Assembly: GCA_025084515.1 (NCBI GenBank)
Contig: JAJAGP010000966.1
Location: 62,001-126,000 of the forward strand
Length of the DNA stretch: 64,000 bases
Source of the DNA: Ancistrus triradiatus
Taxonomy: Eukaryota > Chordata > Actinopteri > Siluriformes > Loricariidae
Reading direction: 5' to 3'
Shown here: piece by piece, positions 46,781 through 59,504 of the stretch
How positions within the stretch are numbered: position 1 is the first letter of the stretch
Layout of the letters: each line of letters opens with the position of its first letter
The notes under the pieces: generated by a model
The model's database searches: none
Seen by the model: the letters and a program-made list of their open reading frames with translations, nothing else
What the model was told of the DNA's origin: nothing
Translations under genes and position numbers: made by a program

Positions 46781-47710
46781 TTCAGCTAGTCGATTCCGGA
46801 ACGGATCTACACTCAAGCGGATTACATCTGTGTGAATGTGAATGCATGGAGAAATCTGATTACTGAATTAAATCCAGCTCTTTATGGGATTTCTAGACAT
46901 TGATCCGATCTAAGGAATCGGAGTACACTGTTTACATGGTCGACCTGCAGAACTCTGATTATGAACTGATTATTAAGTGTACTTCATATTACATTAAAAG
47001 TGACAGTTTGTTTAGATTCTATAGATAAGTTAGGTCAGGTCTGGTCCACACAACGTGTTTACAAAAACTGCAACTTTGGCATGAAATCCAAAAACCATTT
47101 CTTAAAGGTCACTGAGGTTCAAGATAGGACCAGGATTAATAAGAAACATCATCATCATCGTGTCAATGCCAATGCACATAATGGCATAGAGTCCCCATAA
47201 ATCTATGATTACTAAGACTGTGTGTGTTCAAGCGTGTGGATGTGTGTGTGTGAGTGTGTGAGTGTGTGTGAGTGAGTAGTGTGCGTAAACCCTTGTCTCC
47301 AGTGTATTGTAAAATCAATAGGTGCTGCCGACAATGGTCAGGTCAAATTGTATTTGTGGTCTGAGCGTGCTCTTGCTCACTTCATTCTCCGCTCACTCCC
47401 TCCCACTTTCTGCTCTTCTTCCGCGCTCCTTCTCAGTGAAGGTGCATTTCTCTCTGTGCTTTATGAGCATGTGCACGCAAAAGGTGTGTGAATCAGTGTG
47501 TGTGTGTGTGAAGTTTATTGAGATTATTTAGTGGCCAGACTGTGCAGGTACAAGTTTATGTATCGTTCTGAGGACCAAATGCTCCCCAAAATGATAGAAA
47601 GATCTGAGTTTTGACTTTGGGGTGATGTTCTGCGGGTCCACGCAAGGATTTAAAAAACTTGACAAATTACTCAAAATATTTGCAGCATTATGAAGCTGCA
47701 GTGATACAGT

Positions 47711-47890
47711 GGAACCTCGGAATTCATACTATTAATCATGAGTTCCATACGAATTTAGGTGTGAAAACAATCATTCGGGGGTCGGGAACGGATTAATCCT
47801 ATTTCCATTACTTCTTATGGGGAAATCTGATTCTGAAATCGAGCAAATCAGAGTTCAAACGACCTTCTGGAACCAATTAAAGTTCAAAAT
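47711..47890 (+). repeat. mariner-like MITE end (CAGTGGAACCTCGG)
   Basis: TACAGTGGAACCTCGGAATT begins a repeat related to the CAGTGGTACCTCGG family, with TTCCATTACTTCTTATGGGG inside. No matching right end was found. Confidence 0.5.
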
Positions 47891-48786
47891 ACAAGCTTCT
47901 GTTTCTGTGCCAAGCTATGGTTTAACCCTGAACTGATTTATCATCATTCATAATGTGACTGACATGAGAAACTTCCTTCTTTCCTCTGCTATAGAAGCTT
48001 TAGATGGAATATGGCCATAAAATGGTGTTTACCGCTGCTAAGGCACATATCTGTTTGCTTTATTTTAATGGGAATGAAGTCTGACAGCTCTGTGAAATCC
48101 AAACACTGGCACCAGCACTTTATGTCCTCAGTTTCAAGCTGTCACTGTAAGCTGCTGTGTCATACCAACTGACTGACTCAGTCCTCTCGGTTTTACATTT
48201 TTCAGTCGTTTAGATCTCTTGTTAAAAGTTGTCCTATCGTGGTTCCTACATGCGCTTTCTGTACTCACCCGAACACCTAAACACAGGCTCGAGGATGCAC
48301 ATAATCAGCTGTTTTCCATGTCATGTCCCTCTTTGGTGTGTGGAAGACTGGACTCAAACGTCTCTTCTGTTTGTTGGAATTGATGTGTTGACTTTAAATC
48401 AAATAAACCTGTCAAAAATGGAATTTGCGTCAACCTAGTGACCTGAATGTGACAAAAGAAACTAAAGCTCTCTCCTGGTCTTTAAATCTTTTGGATAGGC
48501 ATTGTGTTAAGGTAGCGTTTAGGATTAGTATTCAGACCTATAAGCTCAAATCAGGAAAAGTTGAGACGGTATGGACTGTGTCCTATTCCATTGCAGACAG
48601 GATGAACCTGAGATAGTTCATGTTTTTTTCTGGTCAGCTACATCAAGAACCGTCATTCATCAATAGCCGATAGCACCACATGGACAAGGGATTATTTTAT
48701 CAAACCTTTATCAAGCTCTACAGTACAAAGTCACATTCACAAATGCCACTTAAAACGTTACTGTGCTAAAATAGAAGCCTCATGTT

Positions 48787-49197
48787 AACCATGTCCAGAA
48801 GAGACGTTGACTTCTCTGGGCTCGGAGGCATCTGGGATGGAAGAAGAGACAAAAAGGGCCATCCAGATTGTTATCAGGAACAGGTCCAAAAGCCAGGCTG
48901 TGTCATAGTATGGGGTCGGCTGAGGGCCCGTGGTAAAGCTCATTTACACTTCTGTGATGCAGCATTAATGCAGAACAGTACACTGAGTTTTTAGAACTAC
49001 ATAAGCTGCCTTCAAGGGACATCCATGCATCAAAAGACAATGCAAAACCAAATGCTGCACACATTAGAAAGGTAAAAAATATGAAGTATCTCGGGTTCAT
49101 ACTGTCTGCAATGAAATAAAAGTCAAAGTAAATGTAAGAAACACTGTGTTTATTTTTATTTGCATTTTCCATCCTTTTTCTGATTTGGGGTTGTAAG
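48787..49197 (+). pseudogene. Tc1-like transposase 3' fragment with element end
   Basis: The + frame from 48863 reads H-P-D-C-Y-Q-E-Q-V-Q-K-P-G-C-V-I-V-W-G, a conserved Tc1 core block, followed by L-H-F-C-D. The frame then breaks near 48995. TGATTTGGGGTTGTA at the end resembles a Tc1-type terminus. The 5' half is absent. Confidence 0.75.
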
Positions 49198-49227
49198 ATT
49201 AAACTAGACTTTGCAAGTATTCCAGTA

Positions 49228-49228
<1 letters not shown>

Positions 49229-49262
<34 letters not shown>
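49229..49262. repeat. (GT)n microsatellite
   Basis: About 17 GT units. Confidence 0.95.
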
Positions 49263-49264
<2 letters not shown>

Positions 49265-50014
49265 CTCAAATCAGACACATCTTCCCGTGGAGAGTTTTTC
49301 CTTGTCTCCATGGTGACAAATTTAAGTCCACGCAGGAATGAGGAAGGTGTGAGGATACAGAGCGATGTGATTTCAATCTGCGTATTAAAATCAGCTCTGT
49401 GCTGGGACATGGAGAGGCTCAAACACAAACATCTTACCTGGTTTCTTTAACTTTAACGAAAGGTCCGGTCCAAATCTGAAGGTGGATGCAGGTGAGGGGC
49501 TGTTCTCCTCCCATTTCCACATTTTCATGGAGGACATAATGATGGTTAATAAATAAAGAGTAAGGCCTGACTGGGGTCACTGTTATTTACTGAAAGATCA
49601 ATAATGGGAATGTGAAGAGAGGCCCAGAGGTTGTATTTTCTCCTGTAACTGGATTGTTCAAACTGGTATAGAACGTTATTTTAAGTTTAAAGCAAAAGTC
49701 TCTGTTTTTAAGCACAACATTAAAGGCTTGATCTGTGCTATTGCTGTTGTTTTTTGTTCCCGACAACAGCACAGGAACAACATCACTGTGGTCTGCTTTA
49801 ACAATGTCCAAATAATAAATCAATGTAGGCTCAATTAAATATGTTGTGTTTGTATGCGTCCACCAAATAAGTCCGAAATATAATGAAGTCATGAACAGTG
49901 TTACTCTATAGAAAGGTTAACCTTATTTAAAATATTTTTTGAAAATCCTAAACTGTTATATAAACTGGGTATATGCAGTAGAACCTCATAATTCAAATTT
50001 AATCGGTTCCAGAA

Positions 50015-50288
50015 GGCGGTTTGAACTCTGATTTGGTAATACAATAATAATAATCAATAAATGCATGAAATAATTGAAATATAAAGTGAAACTTATAGTT
50101 TATTACAGAGGTGCCGAGACTGAGGGAGTGTCTGAAATCACTCGGTTTTTCCACGAATGGCGGTTTGAAACTCTGATTTGGTAATTACAATAATAATATC
50201 AATAAATGCATGAAATAATTGAAATATAAGTGAAACTTTATAGGTTTATTACAGAGGTGCCGAGACTGAGGGAGTGTCTGAAATTCAC
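50015..50288 (+). repeat. direct duplication of a ~130-bp unit (period 144 bp)
   Basis: GGCGGTTTGAACTCTGATTT at 50015 and GGCGGTTTGAAACTCTGAT at 50159 start two copies that both end in GAGACTGAGGGAGTGTCTGA. Copies differ mainly by one-base indels in homopolymers. Confidence 0.85.
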
Positions 50289-50291
50289 TAT

Positions 50292-51576
50292 ATTTCTCTG
50301 CATAAAATAGACCTAAAACATCATCAGATTTTTCACACACAAGGCCAAAAAGTAGAAATATAAGAGAACCCAGTTAAAAAAAATGAGACACAATAATATT
50401 ATACTTTTGGTTCATTTATTTATTGAGGAAAATGATCCAATATTACATATTAGTGAGTGGCAAAAGTATGTGTGACCCTTTGCTTTCAGTATCTGGTGTG
50501 ACCCCCCTGTGCAGCAATAAAAACTGCAGCTAAACGTTTTCCTGTAGCTGTTTTGTGATCAGTCCCTGCCCCCCCCCACCGGCGTGGAGGAATTTTAAGG
50601 CCCATTTCCTCCGTACAGAAGCAGCTTCAATCCTCTTGGGATTGTTGGTGGGTTTCCTTCCCACATTAGCTGCTCGCTTCAAGGTCCTTCCACAACATTT
50701 TCCATTGGATTAAGGTCAGGACTTTTGACTTGGCCATTCCAAAAAACATTGAACTTTATTCTTCTGGTAACCATTCTTTGGTAGAACGACTTGTTGTGCT
50801 TAGGGTCGTTTGTCTTGCTGCATGACCCCCCCTTCTGTTGAGATCCAGTTTTTTCAGGACAGATGGTCCTGACATTTTTCCTTTAGAATTCTCTGATATA
50901 TAATTCAGCCATTCATTTGTCCATCAATGATGGCAAGCGGTTTCCTGCCCGAACCAGATTGCAGCAAAAACAGGCCCAAACCCATGATACACCACCACCA
51001 TGTTTCACCAAGATGGGGGAAAGGTTCTTATGGCTGGAATGCAGTGTTTTTTCCTTTCTTCTCCAGATAATAACGCTTTTCATTTAAACAAAAACTGTTT
51101 CTATTTTCTGGTCTCATCTGTCAACAAAAAACATTTCTTCCAGTAGCCGCCTTCTGTTTGTTTCTTCTGATGGTGGACTCATGAAACATTAATTAAACAT
51201 TAGCCAATGTGAGAGAGGGCCTTTCAGTTGCTTAGAAAGTTAACCCTGGGGTCCCCTTTTGTGACCTCGCCAACTATACAAACAGGCCTTGCTCTTGTTA
51301 GTGATCTTTGTTGTCGACCACTCCTGGGGGAGGGTAACAATGGTCTTGAATTCCTCCATTTGTACCACAAATCTTGGTCTGGACTGTGGATTGGTGGGAG
51401 TCCAAACTCTTTAGAGGATGTTTTTGTAACCTTTTCCAGCCTTGATGAGCATCAAACAACTTTTTTCTGAGGGGTAATCTCAGAAAATCTCCTTTGTTCG
51501 TGCCATGATTACCACTTCCACAAAACGTGTTGTGAAGAGCAGACTTTGGATCCAGCTTTCATTTCAAACACCACTG
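50292..51576 (-). mobile_element. Tc1-like transposon
   Basis: It runs from CTATATTTCTCTGC on the left to CACCACTG followed by TA at 51577-51578 on the right. It contains a whole-length but broken transposase on the - strand. The left terminus is not sharply defined. Confidence 0.75.
50486..51506 (-). pseudogene. near full-length, frameshifted Tc1 transposase
   Basis: The - strand start at 51506 reads M-A-R-T-K-E-I. Near the end are a W-P-S-Q-type block, then E-E-W-A-type and I-A-A-Q-G-G-H-T-R-Y before a TGA (50488-50486). The span of 1021 bp fits the usual 340 codons. Many single-base insertions, often in homopolymers, break the frame. Confidence 0.8.
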
Positions 51577-52289
51577 TATATACAACATCATATAATAATA
51601 AACTTATATAATATAATTATACCGTAATATGCCTATGATGGTGCCCTAGTTTCTTATTTCTTTTGGGATTATGGCGATTTTGGCCATACCATAACTGGAC
51701 TGGATTTGGCGTAGAAGATCGCACCATTGAGTGTTTTATTTATTGGTGCCCATGTTCAAAAAATCAAAACTTTTGTTCACGGATTCTGGGGCCAAAAAAA
51801 AAAATTCAAACAGGACTGTTCAATGTTTTCCACTGTTATATGAATTTTGTGTGCACAGTTATATTTTTGTGCACGCTGGCAGGGAATGATTGGGGGCCCA
51901 GCCCACGGGGCCCCCCAGATCCCCCCTCATCTACCATCGGACTCTGGTCACTACAAAACATTCGGTTTAAGGATTCAGATGCATCAAATCGTGTTCCCTA
52001 TCCAAGCCAGCTGAAGAATAGTCTTTATAGTGGCGTTATCATCATTTAGCCCCTGTGTTAGTGGTGCAAAGCATTCATAGAGCAGAACGAGAGGAAGGGG
52101 GGCAGAGGACGGAGGATAGAGGGTGCTCTGTGTTTTTTAGAATCAACATTCAGCTGCTCCTTCAGCTCCTTTTACCATTTTCCACCGCTCTTCCTCTTTC
52201 TATAAGAGAGTCACTGATGGAGCGAGTGAGCCGAGCGCGAGAAAGTTTGCTGATTTATGCGAGGAGAGAAACGGACAGACAGATGGACA

Positions 52290-52317
52290 CAGCGAGAGAG
52301 AGAGAGAGAGAGAGAGG
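52290..52317. repeat. (GA)n microsatellite
   Basis: About 13 GA units. Confidence 0.9.
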
Positions 52318-52581
52318 GCATTAGTGACTCAAGTCCTGTTGTGACCAGATCTCTGGAGCAGCCACGAATGAGCGATGCATATTTGGCCATTAAAGATGCA
52401 TCACCTACCCATCGTCCCTCCCTTATACATTTCTTCTTTATTTATTTACTTGAACCCCGTCTCCACATTAACGGGAAAGGCACGGGAGCTAAACGTGCAC
52501 ACTGATATGCATTAGTGTTTTTCTGGTTGCGTTTCAGAGCTCTATTGTTCTATTTGCATTTCAGTGAAGCTGTTTTTATGG

Positions 52582-52613
<32 letters not shown>

Positions 52614-53254
52614 TGAGGGACACAGGAGCGTTTACTTATTGATGTGTGTTTATGGACTGAGGTGATTGTGGTAGTGGTGGCACAGGCAGGACACAGGACC
52701 GAGCTTGTTTATTCGCAGGTGCAGGGCTCTGCCTTCGCATTTGAGGAAAGAGACGGCGCTCTCGACTGCAGGATTTATAAATTAGATTAGATTAGAGGTA
52801 GATACACAGATAGATAAGAGACAAAGATCATGAAGCAGAGATGGAAAGATGACGGAAGCGAGACGGAAAGCCAGGGAGGAGGGCATTGCGAGATGAGAAT
52901 TTCAATGGCCCTTCAATCATCCAGCAAGGCTCGTTAGCCCGGGAACATTTGCATAGAGCTTCGACGCATTTATTTGGCTTGCAGGGAAGATGGCTTCTGC
53001 TTTACGCTCCTTATTATGAATTTCGCCCCTTGTCCGTCCAAATTCTTTCGAAATGCAAACCGGCCCGGTAGGAGACACAGATGTAGGGTGTTTATTGACA
53101 TGCTGCTTATTATGGCATCAGTGTTTCTGAGTGGTTTTAGGTAATGTACGGCCATCTGTAAAATCTCTGACGCGTCACAATGAATCACATGGATTTCTTT
53201 CCTGTTCTTACGTTTGAAAAATGGAAAAACGCCCCAAGAGGAGGAGTTCAAGTA

Positions 53255-54018
53255 CAGCGGTACCTCGGTTCCCATTGTTAATTCGTTCCAGAGCCGAAAA
53301 CAGCGAGTACTGAGCTAATGTTTCCCATAAGGAATAATGGAAATTGAATGAATCTGTTCCAGACCCCCAGAAAATCCCCCTGTATGAGGCATTATATGCA
53401 TTAATGGAGCTGTATTGTACAGGAGCTCCCTGATTTATGATGGGGATATGTTCAACACATCCATCATAACACAGATGTATCATGAACTGATGAGCTTAAT
53501 ATAGTCTGTACCGTATCACAGAGGAGTCGGTTACACATTAACACTTACATTAACCTACAGTTACCCCAAATCATTAACACGAAGCTTATCTTATAATAAC
53601 GTGTTGAAAAATGTCATGTCATTTACTGAGGAATGGATGGGAAGTGAAAGTAAAAGCAAAACACTTACTCTACTGGTGAACTGCTACTGCCTTAGTTTTG
53701 TAGGATTCAGTTCCCCTTTCGGTTGGTTCTTATTACTAACCTTTTCAGGACCCATGGAGAATTATGTGCACTAAGAATACAGTACTGTAGATGTAACAGC
53801 AAAGAAAAACATGATAAACGCAGCACAGATCTGCACTGAGCGAGAGACATTGTGAATCTGAATCACTGAATCACTGCGTGAATCGTGTTTGGGCTGAAAC
53901 GAGTTGCGCTGCTCGACTCATACAAGTTCAAGCAAGTACACCGAGTACCGAGCAAATGACGAGAATCAAAGAGACACATCTTTCTAGTCAAAATACATCA
54001 AGAACCGAGGTACCACTG
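53255..54018. mobile_element. non-autonomous mariner-like element, second intact copy
   Basis: CAGCGGTACCTCGGTTC at left, and GAACCGAGGTACCACTG at right, with TA on both sides (53253-53254, 54019-54020). 764 bp, opposite in internal order to the copy at 9580-10306. Confidence 0.88.
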
Positions 54019-54280
54019 TATAACGATGAAGTCCGTTGTGCCGCGCAAGCGCCGATTTCTCCACCACTAAAACTTGCATTGTGATGACGAAAGCATGCTC
54101 AGGTCCGGAACATTTAAGGGCAATGTGAGCGCAGGCCAGCGGAGGGCTGGGAATCCTGCTCTGGCACAGTACGAGGCATCCGGGTGCAGTGTGAGTACGC
54201 CCTGAGAGAGGACGGGAGCAGGGAGGAAGGGGATTAGTCTGTACGGGAATGGAACTGAGAGAAAGGGCTAGAAAACAACT

Positions 54281-54282
<2 letters not shown>

Positions 54283-54337
<55 letters not shown>
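54283..54337. repeat. (CA)n microsatellite
   Basis: About 27 CA units. Confidence 0.95.
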
Positions 54338-54339
<2 letters not shown>

Positions 54340-54408
54340 CAGAGTGTGTGTAACATTAACCATGTTAGCAGATTACCCATAATTAAATAAACCCTTAGGG
54401 GCCCTCCT

Positions 54409-54412
<4 letters not shown>

Positions 54413-54449
<37 letters not shown>
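54413..54449. repeat. (CT)n microsatellite
   Basis: About 18 CT units, with another CT tract at about 54640-54672. Confidence 0.9.
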
Positions 54450-54455
<6 letters not shown>

Positions 54456-55344
54456 TCACTCTCTCACTTTTCGAGTGTTGGGATGTTTCCGTTTAAATTG
54501 CTCGACTCTTAATGCCCCCTAAATGGCTAATCAATGACCTTAGTGTAAATACAGTGAGCATTCAGGGAATTTGAAGAACCTTTTATCTAAGAGCCTGACA
54601 CGAGCAAACAAACACTCTCTCTCTCCCACGGGGTCTCTCCTTAATCTCTCTCTCTTTCTCTCTCTCTCTCTCATCACCATCAATTTAATTTGTATGGCGC
54701 ATTTTCCATTTCAAGGTCACTGTACAGAGGATGCACGCACCAAAAACACAAAACGCGGGTTAAACTGAACACCTATAAAACATGTATACACAGAAACATG
54801 GCAGCTCATGCTGATAGATTTATTTGATCTGTTATACAGCTTTAGTATAATCCTGCGGTTTAATACATTAGCACAGCTGAGAGCCAGGGTTGAGTCCTGA
54901 TGGTGACTTTCGGACAGGTCAAGCTTCTCAAAGGGTGTCAGAGCCCCTGAGAACCTCAGCATTGTTCTAGTTATGGAGGCATAAACAGCTGGATTTAGTG
55001 GGGTTTTGACTTCAGGGATAACAATCAACATCGAGCTGTGTTCCTAAAATCAGCGAGTAAACATTGAGACCTTTATGCAGGCTCTTAAGTGCGTAACAGG
55101 ACGAGGGTGAAGCTGCCCAGCCAGCTAGGTTAGAGAGTAGGTTAGGTGCGGAAAAGTATTGTGATACAAAGTTAGCTAAAGACTGAGCGTGCCATGCCAA
55201 CAAAGCTTTCCCGCTGAGGACACGAGATCTAAATAATGCAGATACGTGTATTCTCTATGTTATTTATTCACACTGTTATCTTGTATGTTAATAGTTTTTA
55301 TTCTCTGTTTTCTTTACACTCTTCATGTTCTCTCTCTTAATTTT

Positions 55345-55622
55345 TTATCTAGCTCTGTTTATTTAAACTATTACTATAAACGTATTCATTCTATGACTTA
55401 GCTTATTTCTTACATATAACGTCTAGGCTGTAACTAGGTCGGGCCCCTTTTTGAGTCTTGGTCCTAACAAGGTTTCTTTCTTATAATGTTTAGGGCTTTT
55501 CCTTGCCACTGTCACCCTAGGCTTGCTCAGTTTGGGATTGTCCTTAGATAGTAGAAGATAATAGGAAATTATAACAATGCTCCATTGTATAAAGCGCTAT
55601 AGAAATACATCTGACTTTGACT
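55345..55622 (+). repeat. dispersed SINE/LINE-tail repeat, copy 4
   Basis: TTTTTGAGTCTTGGTCCTAA, CTTTTCCTTGCCACTGTCAC and AAAGCGCTATAGAAATACAT in order, after a 5' part shared with copies 1 and 3. Confidence 0.8.
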
Positions 55623-55634
55623 TATTTGGTCACA

Positions 55635-56105
55635 TTACTTTTGGATAGATGAACATACAAATGGATGGATAGTTAGATGGATGTGTGATTGGATGGATGG
55701 ATGAATAGATAGATAGGTGGATGGATTAATAAATAGATGATGGACAGACGGACAGATGGATAGATAGATGAATAAATAAATGATTGATAGATTGATGGAT
55801 ACATAGATAGATAGATCGATCTATAGATAGATGAATAGGTGGATGAATAGACAGATGGATGGATAGTGGGATGAATAAATATATAAGTGAACAGATGGAT
55901 GAATGGATGGATGGATGGATGGATAGATAGATAGGTGGATAGATTGATGGATGAATGAATAAATAAATAGATGGATAGACGGATGGATGGATGGATTGAT
56001 GGATGGATGGATGGATTGATGGATAGATGGATGGATGGATAAATAGATAGGTAGATGGATCTATGGATGGGTGGATGGATGGATGAATAAATAGATAGAT
56101 GGAAT
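55635..56105. repeat. (GATG/GATA)n tetranucleotide array
   Basis: About 470 bp of interspersed GGAT, AGAT, GAAT and GGTG four-base units. Confidence 0.95.
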
Positions 56106-59100
56106 GGACGGCTACATATAATTCATACTTATCAGTTTGTTTGTTGGCTTATTGCATCAGTGAGGTTGCCATGGTTGTTCTTTAGGTCTGTGTTGGACCA
56201 TAAATGATGGTTCGACCATATGTCACCCTATTTCCTGCTGACTCTCACGGTGCCCTTCTTAATTAAGTATCAGTTTGTGTTCTTATACTTAATTGATGTT
56301 TGCCTTTAACTCTTTCGTGTTAGTCACATTTTTGCATTTGAAGCGTTTCTATAGGAAGTGATTGTCCTATAACTAGTGCTGTCTATATAGGGCGAGGTAA
56401 CTTGGGAGGCTGTTTGGGAGAGTTTGGAGAGTGACTTTTTCAAACCGTGTCCATCTGAAGAGGTGATCTGACCAACTGAGCACTTGGGAGGGGCTTCTGA
56501 CGAGAAATAATAAACCAGATGCGGAACCTGCTGTGTTAATGACAGGGTTAGTAATCAAAGCATCGATCTGTCTGTGTAAAATCTAAAAGAGAAATGAAAA
56601 AGAAGCGTGTTTACGAATACAGGGTAACAGGTAAAGAATGTTGGTCAAATGGAAATGGATGGGAGTTTTCTCTAAGGTTTGAGATTTACGAAAATCAGGG
56701 ATAGCGGGAGAAAAAAAGGACGGGACCCTTAATGGAGACATTTTAGCTCGAGTAAATTTAGAGCCTTTTAGCAGCTCCTTTCTCTTTTTGTCCTTCACTC
56801 CCTTTATTGTAGCTGGAGTTAATTTAATGAAGCACACCCCGATTGGTTTGAGCATTAATATTCCACTTCAGAGTGAGGTAAATAATGAATGCACCCCCCT
56901 CTCTCCCTACCCCCACCCCTTTAGCTCTCTCTCTCGCTCTCTTTTTCTCTCTCTAGACTTTGAGTGGGGTTACAGTAGCTATGTACGTTCTGTATGCAAA
57001 ATAAGCTAAAACAACGGAGGAAAATGTACTGAAAATACGCTAAACACTACTACGCTCCATGTTGTGAGTTATAGGAACGTTATAGTGTAGCATTGCAGAC
57101 CCCTATAGCACTTTTATTCGGACCTGGACCGTAACCACTGGACTTTAGCTGTTTGGAGCTAACGAGACGTGCCATTTGAGGGTTTTTTATAGGCAGGTAT
57201 AAAACATTACAGATTTAAGGCTGTTACACACAAGTTGGATTTTTTCGTGCGATTTACAGTAAACTAACAACAGTAAATTAATTCGACCTCGGTATAACGA
57301 CGCTATCTTTCCACACCAAATGCGATTTTTCGGACTGCGACATTAAAAAACTCTGAAGCGCTCCTGTTTTTCAGTCGCCTCTCCAGTGGCAGCCTTTCCA
57401 TTCGGAAACTAGACTGAAAAATGCACTGAGCCATGCTCTGTTTTTTCCACCTGGTACTCTAATTCCTGTAATCCTCGGAATCACAGAGCCATTTTATTGC
57501 GTATAAAAATGTCTTTTCTGGACAAGGTTTCCATAAAATAATTGCAATATTAGTAGTAAATGAACAACAGGTGATATCTGATTATAGCTTAAGCTTGATG
57601 TGTACATTCTAGATCTCCTAAATCCAATGATGGTTTCACGTTCTTGCATGAGACGCGTGCCGTTTGCCATTTTTCTGTTAGCTCCAAGCTCATCACTTTA
57701 ACGATGTTTTGTTCATCTTGTTCCGTTTATTCTAGAAGATGCACCGACTGCAAATTCTTGACAAATTCAGAATTTCCTAAATGTATGACTCCGACTCCGA
57801 ATTTTCTTTCCTGTCTACGAATTGAAATGACGTCATGCCGATACAATTACTAACGAAGAGAGCAGAGCCTGTTTGCTTTGTACCTGGCTCTGTTTCTCTC
57901 ACTAGCTTTTAGGCTTTGGTGTCTAGTACAAAGTATCAATCGCTGCAAAACGTGCTCAAATTATTACTTTATAACTAACTTTATTACAGCGCCTGATAAG
58001 AGCCTTTTACCATTATTACCAGGGACAAGTACAAGTAATTCATCAATCACGACTGTAATGCACTAAGAACACACTCTCACGGCTATCCTGGGCTGCAAAT
58101 GGACAACACATTAAAAACATGCACTGTGAGCTTTTATTACAAGATAAATACATATAGACACAAAAACCACAGATCTCATAGACACACCAGGGCCCAACAA
58201 TAAAGGTTAGGTGGACTGGAAAAACAAACATGGATTGGGCTGAGCAATTAACTGTTAAAGTTTAAAGCTCCTTACACCAGCCCAGAATTCTGAATTCCAG
58301 TTAAGTTGTGCTGTTCTGTGTGGCTGTGTTTGTGTGAAATGAAACACAGATTAATATGAGTTATTGAGGCTGCATCCTATATATGAGGCTGCGAAAAAAT
58401 TAAACCAGGCAGCAAATATTCCCTAAAAATTCCTGTATAGTTTTTTACTAGAGTCAAAATCTTGCTTTTGGGTGTGTAACAGCCTTCAGAAGGAACCAAA
58501 CATAACACCGACCTTCATGCATGCCGAGCGCCGAGGAAGCCTGAGAGAGTTGCGGACGCGTGTATTCGTACAATATTGTGTATAAAGGTTTCTGGAAGTG
58601 TAAGAAGAGGAGTGGGCAGCTCCTTTGTTGTGGCTGTACTCTATTAAAAGCTGAGGACCCTTTGCCCAGTCATGAACTTAGCTAATTATTTTAGACCGTG
58701 TCCAACAGATGGATGCAGCCACATGCCATATAATCTAATGGGTGCTCTCGCTCTCTCTCCTCTCTCTCTCGCTTCTCTACACACACCCACACACACACAC
58801 ACACACACTACCACAACCACACACTTGTAAACTCATGGATCTGGTAACTATTAAGCCATGTGTTTGGTTCATGAATGTTTCTCCGTCTGCTCCCAGACCA
58901 ATGGCAGTGTGTTTTTGCAATACCCTATTTTAGCATGGCATTGGGATTGTGATCTTAGGTTAGTATTATTTTATCTTATTATATGGTTCTGTCTTTATAT
59001 AATTCATGGCATGTCCACTGATGGAAACATCTGATATCTTTTTAACCTTGTGCTTGTAACGAAACGGCAGCCTTTCTTTTGCATTTTAGTAATTAGGTCA

Positions 59101-59504
59101 CTCGAAAGTCCCCACAAAGATATTAAGACACTGTTAGGTGTGTGTGTTGTGTGGTGTGCTCGTGTGTGGGTGTGTGCGCGCGAGACGTAGCTGATTGATC
59201 TGATTTACTCCTGGTCTTCATGAACCGAGCCCTCATGTGCTCACCTATGCCCTCCTGTCTTCTCTTATACACTCCCTCACACTTCGCCGCCATCAATACC
59301 GTAATGCCCTGCCAAAGTGCTGTGATCAAATGATGAATGAAACTCGCTGTGGCTCAGCTGTACTGGGCATGTTTGGGGGCATTAGCTGAAATATTTTATT
59401 AGACCTTGATGACAAACAAATCTCTTTCCCACCATACTTTACAGCGGGAAGAAGATTTTTGTAGACACGGTCACATAAGTATATAGCATATAGTTTGAGA
59501 TTTT

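Noticed and set aside
51663..52049. 128-codon + strand frame
   Set aside because: No recognisable domain, no splice signals fitting dscaml1, and it lies next to a patch with many homopolymer indels.
55635..56105. CRISPR-like array of short repeats
   Set aside because: The repeats are contiguous tetranucleotides without unique spacers, in a vertebrate genome.
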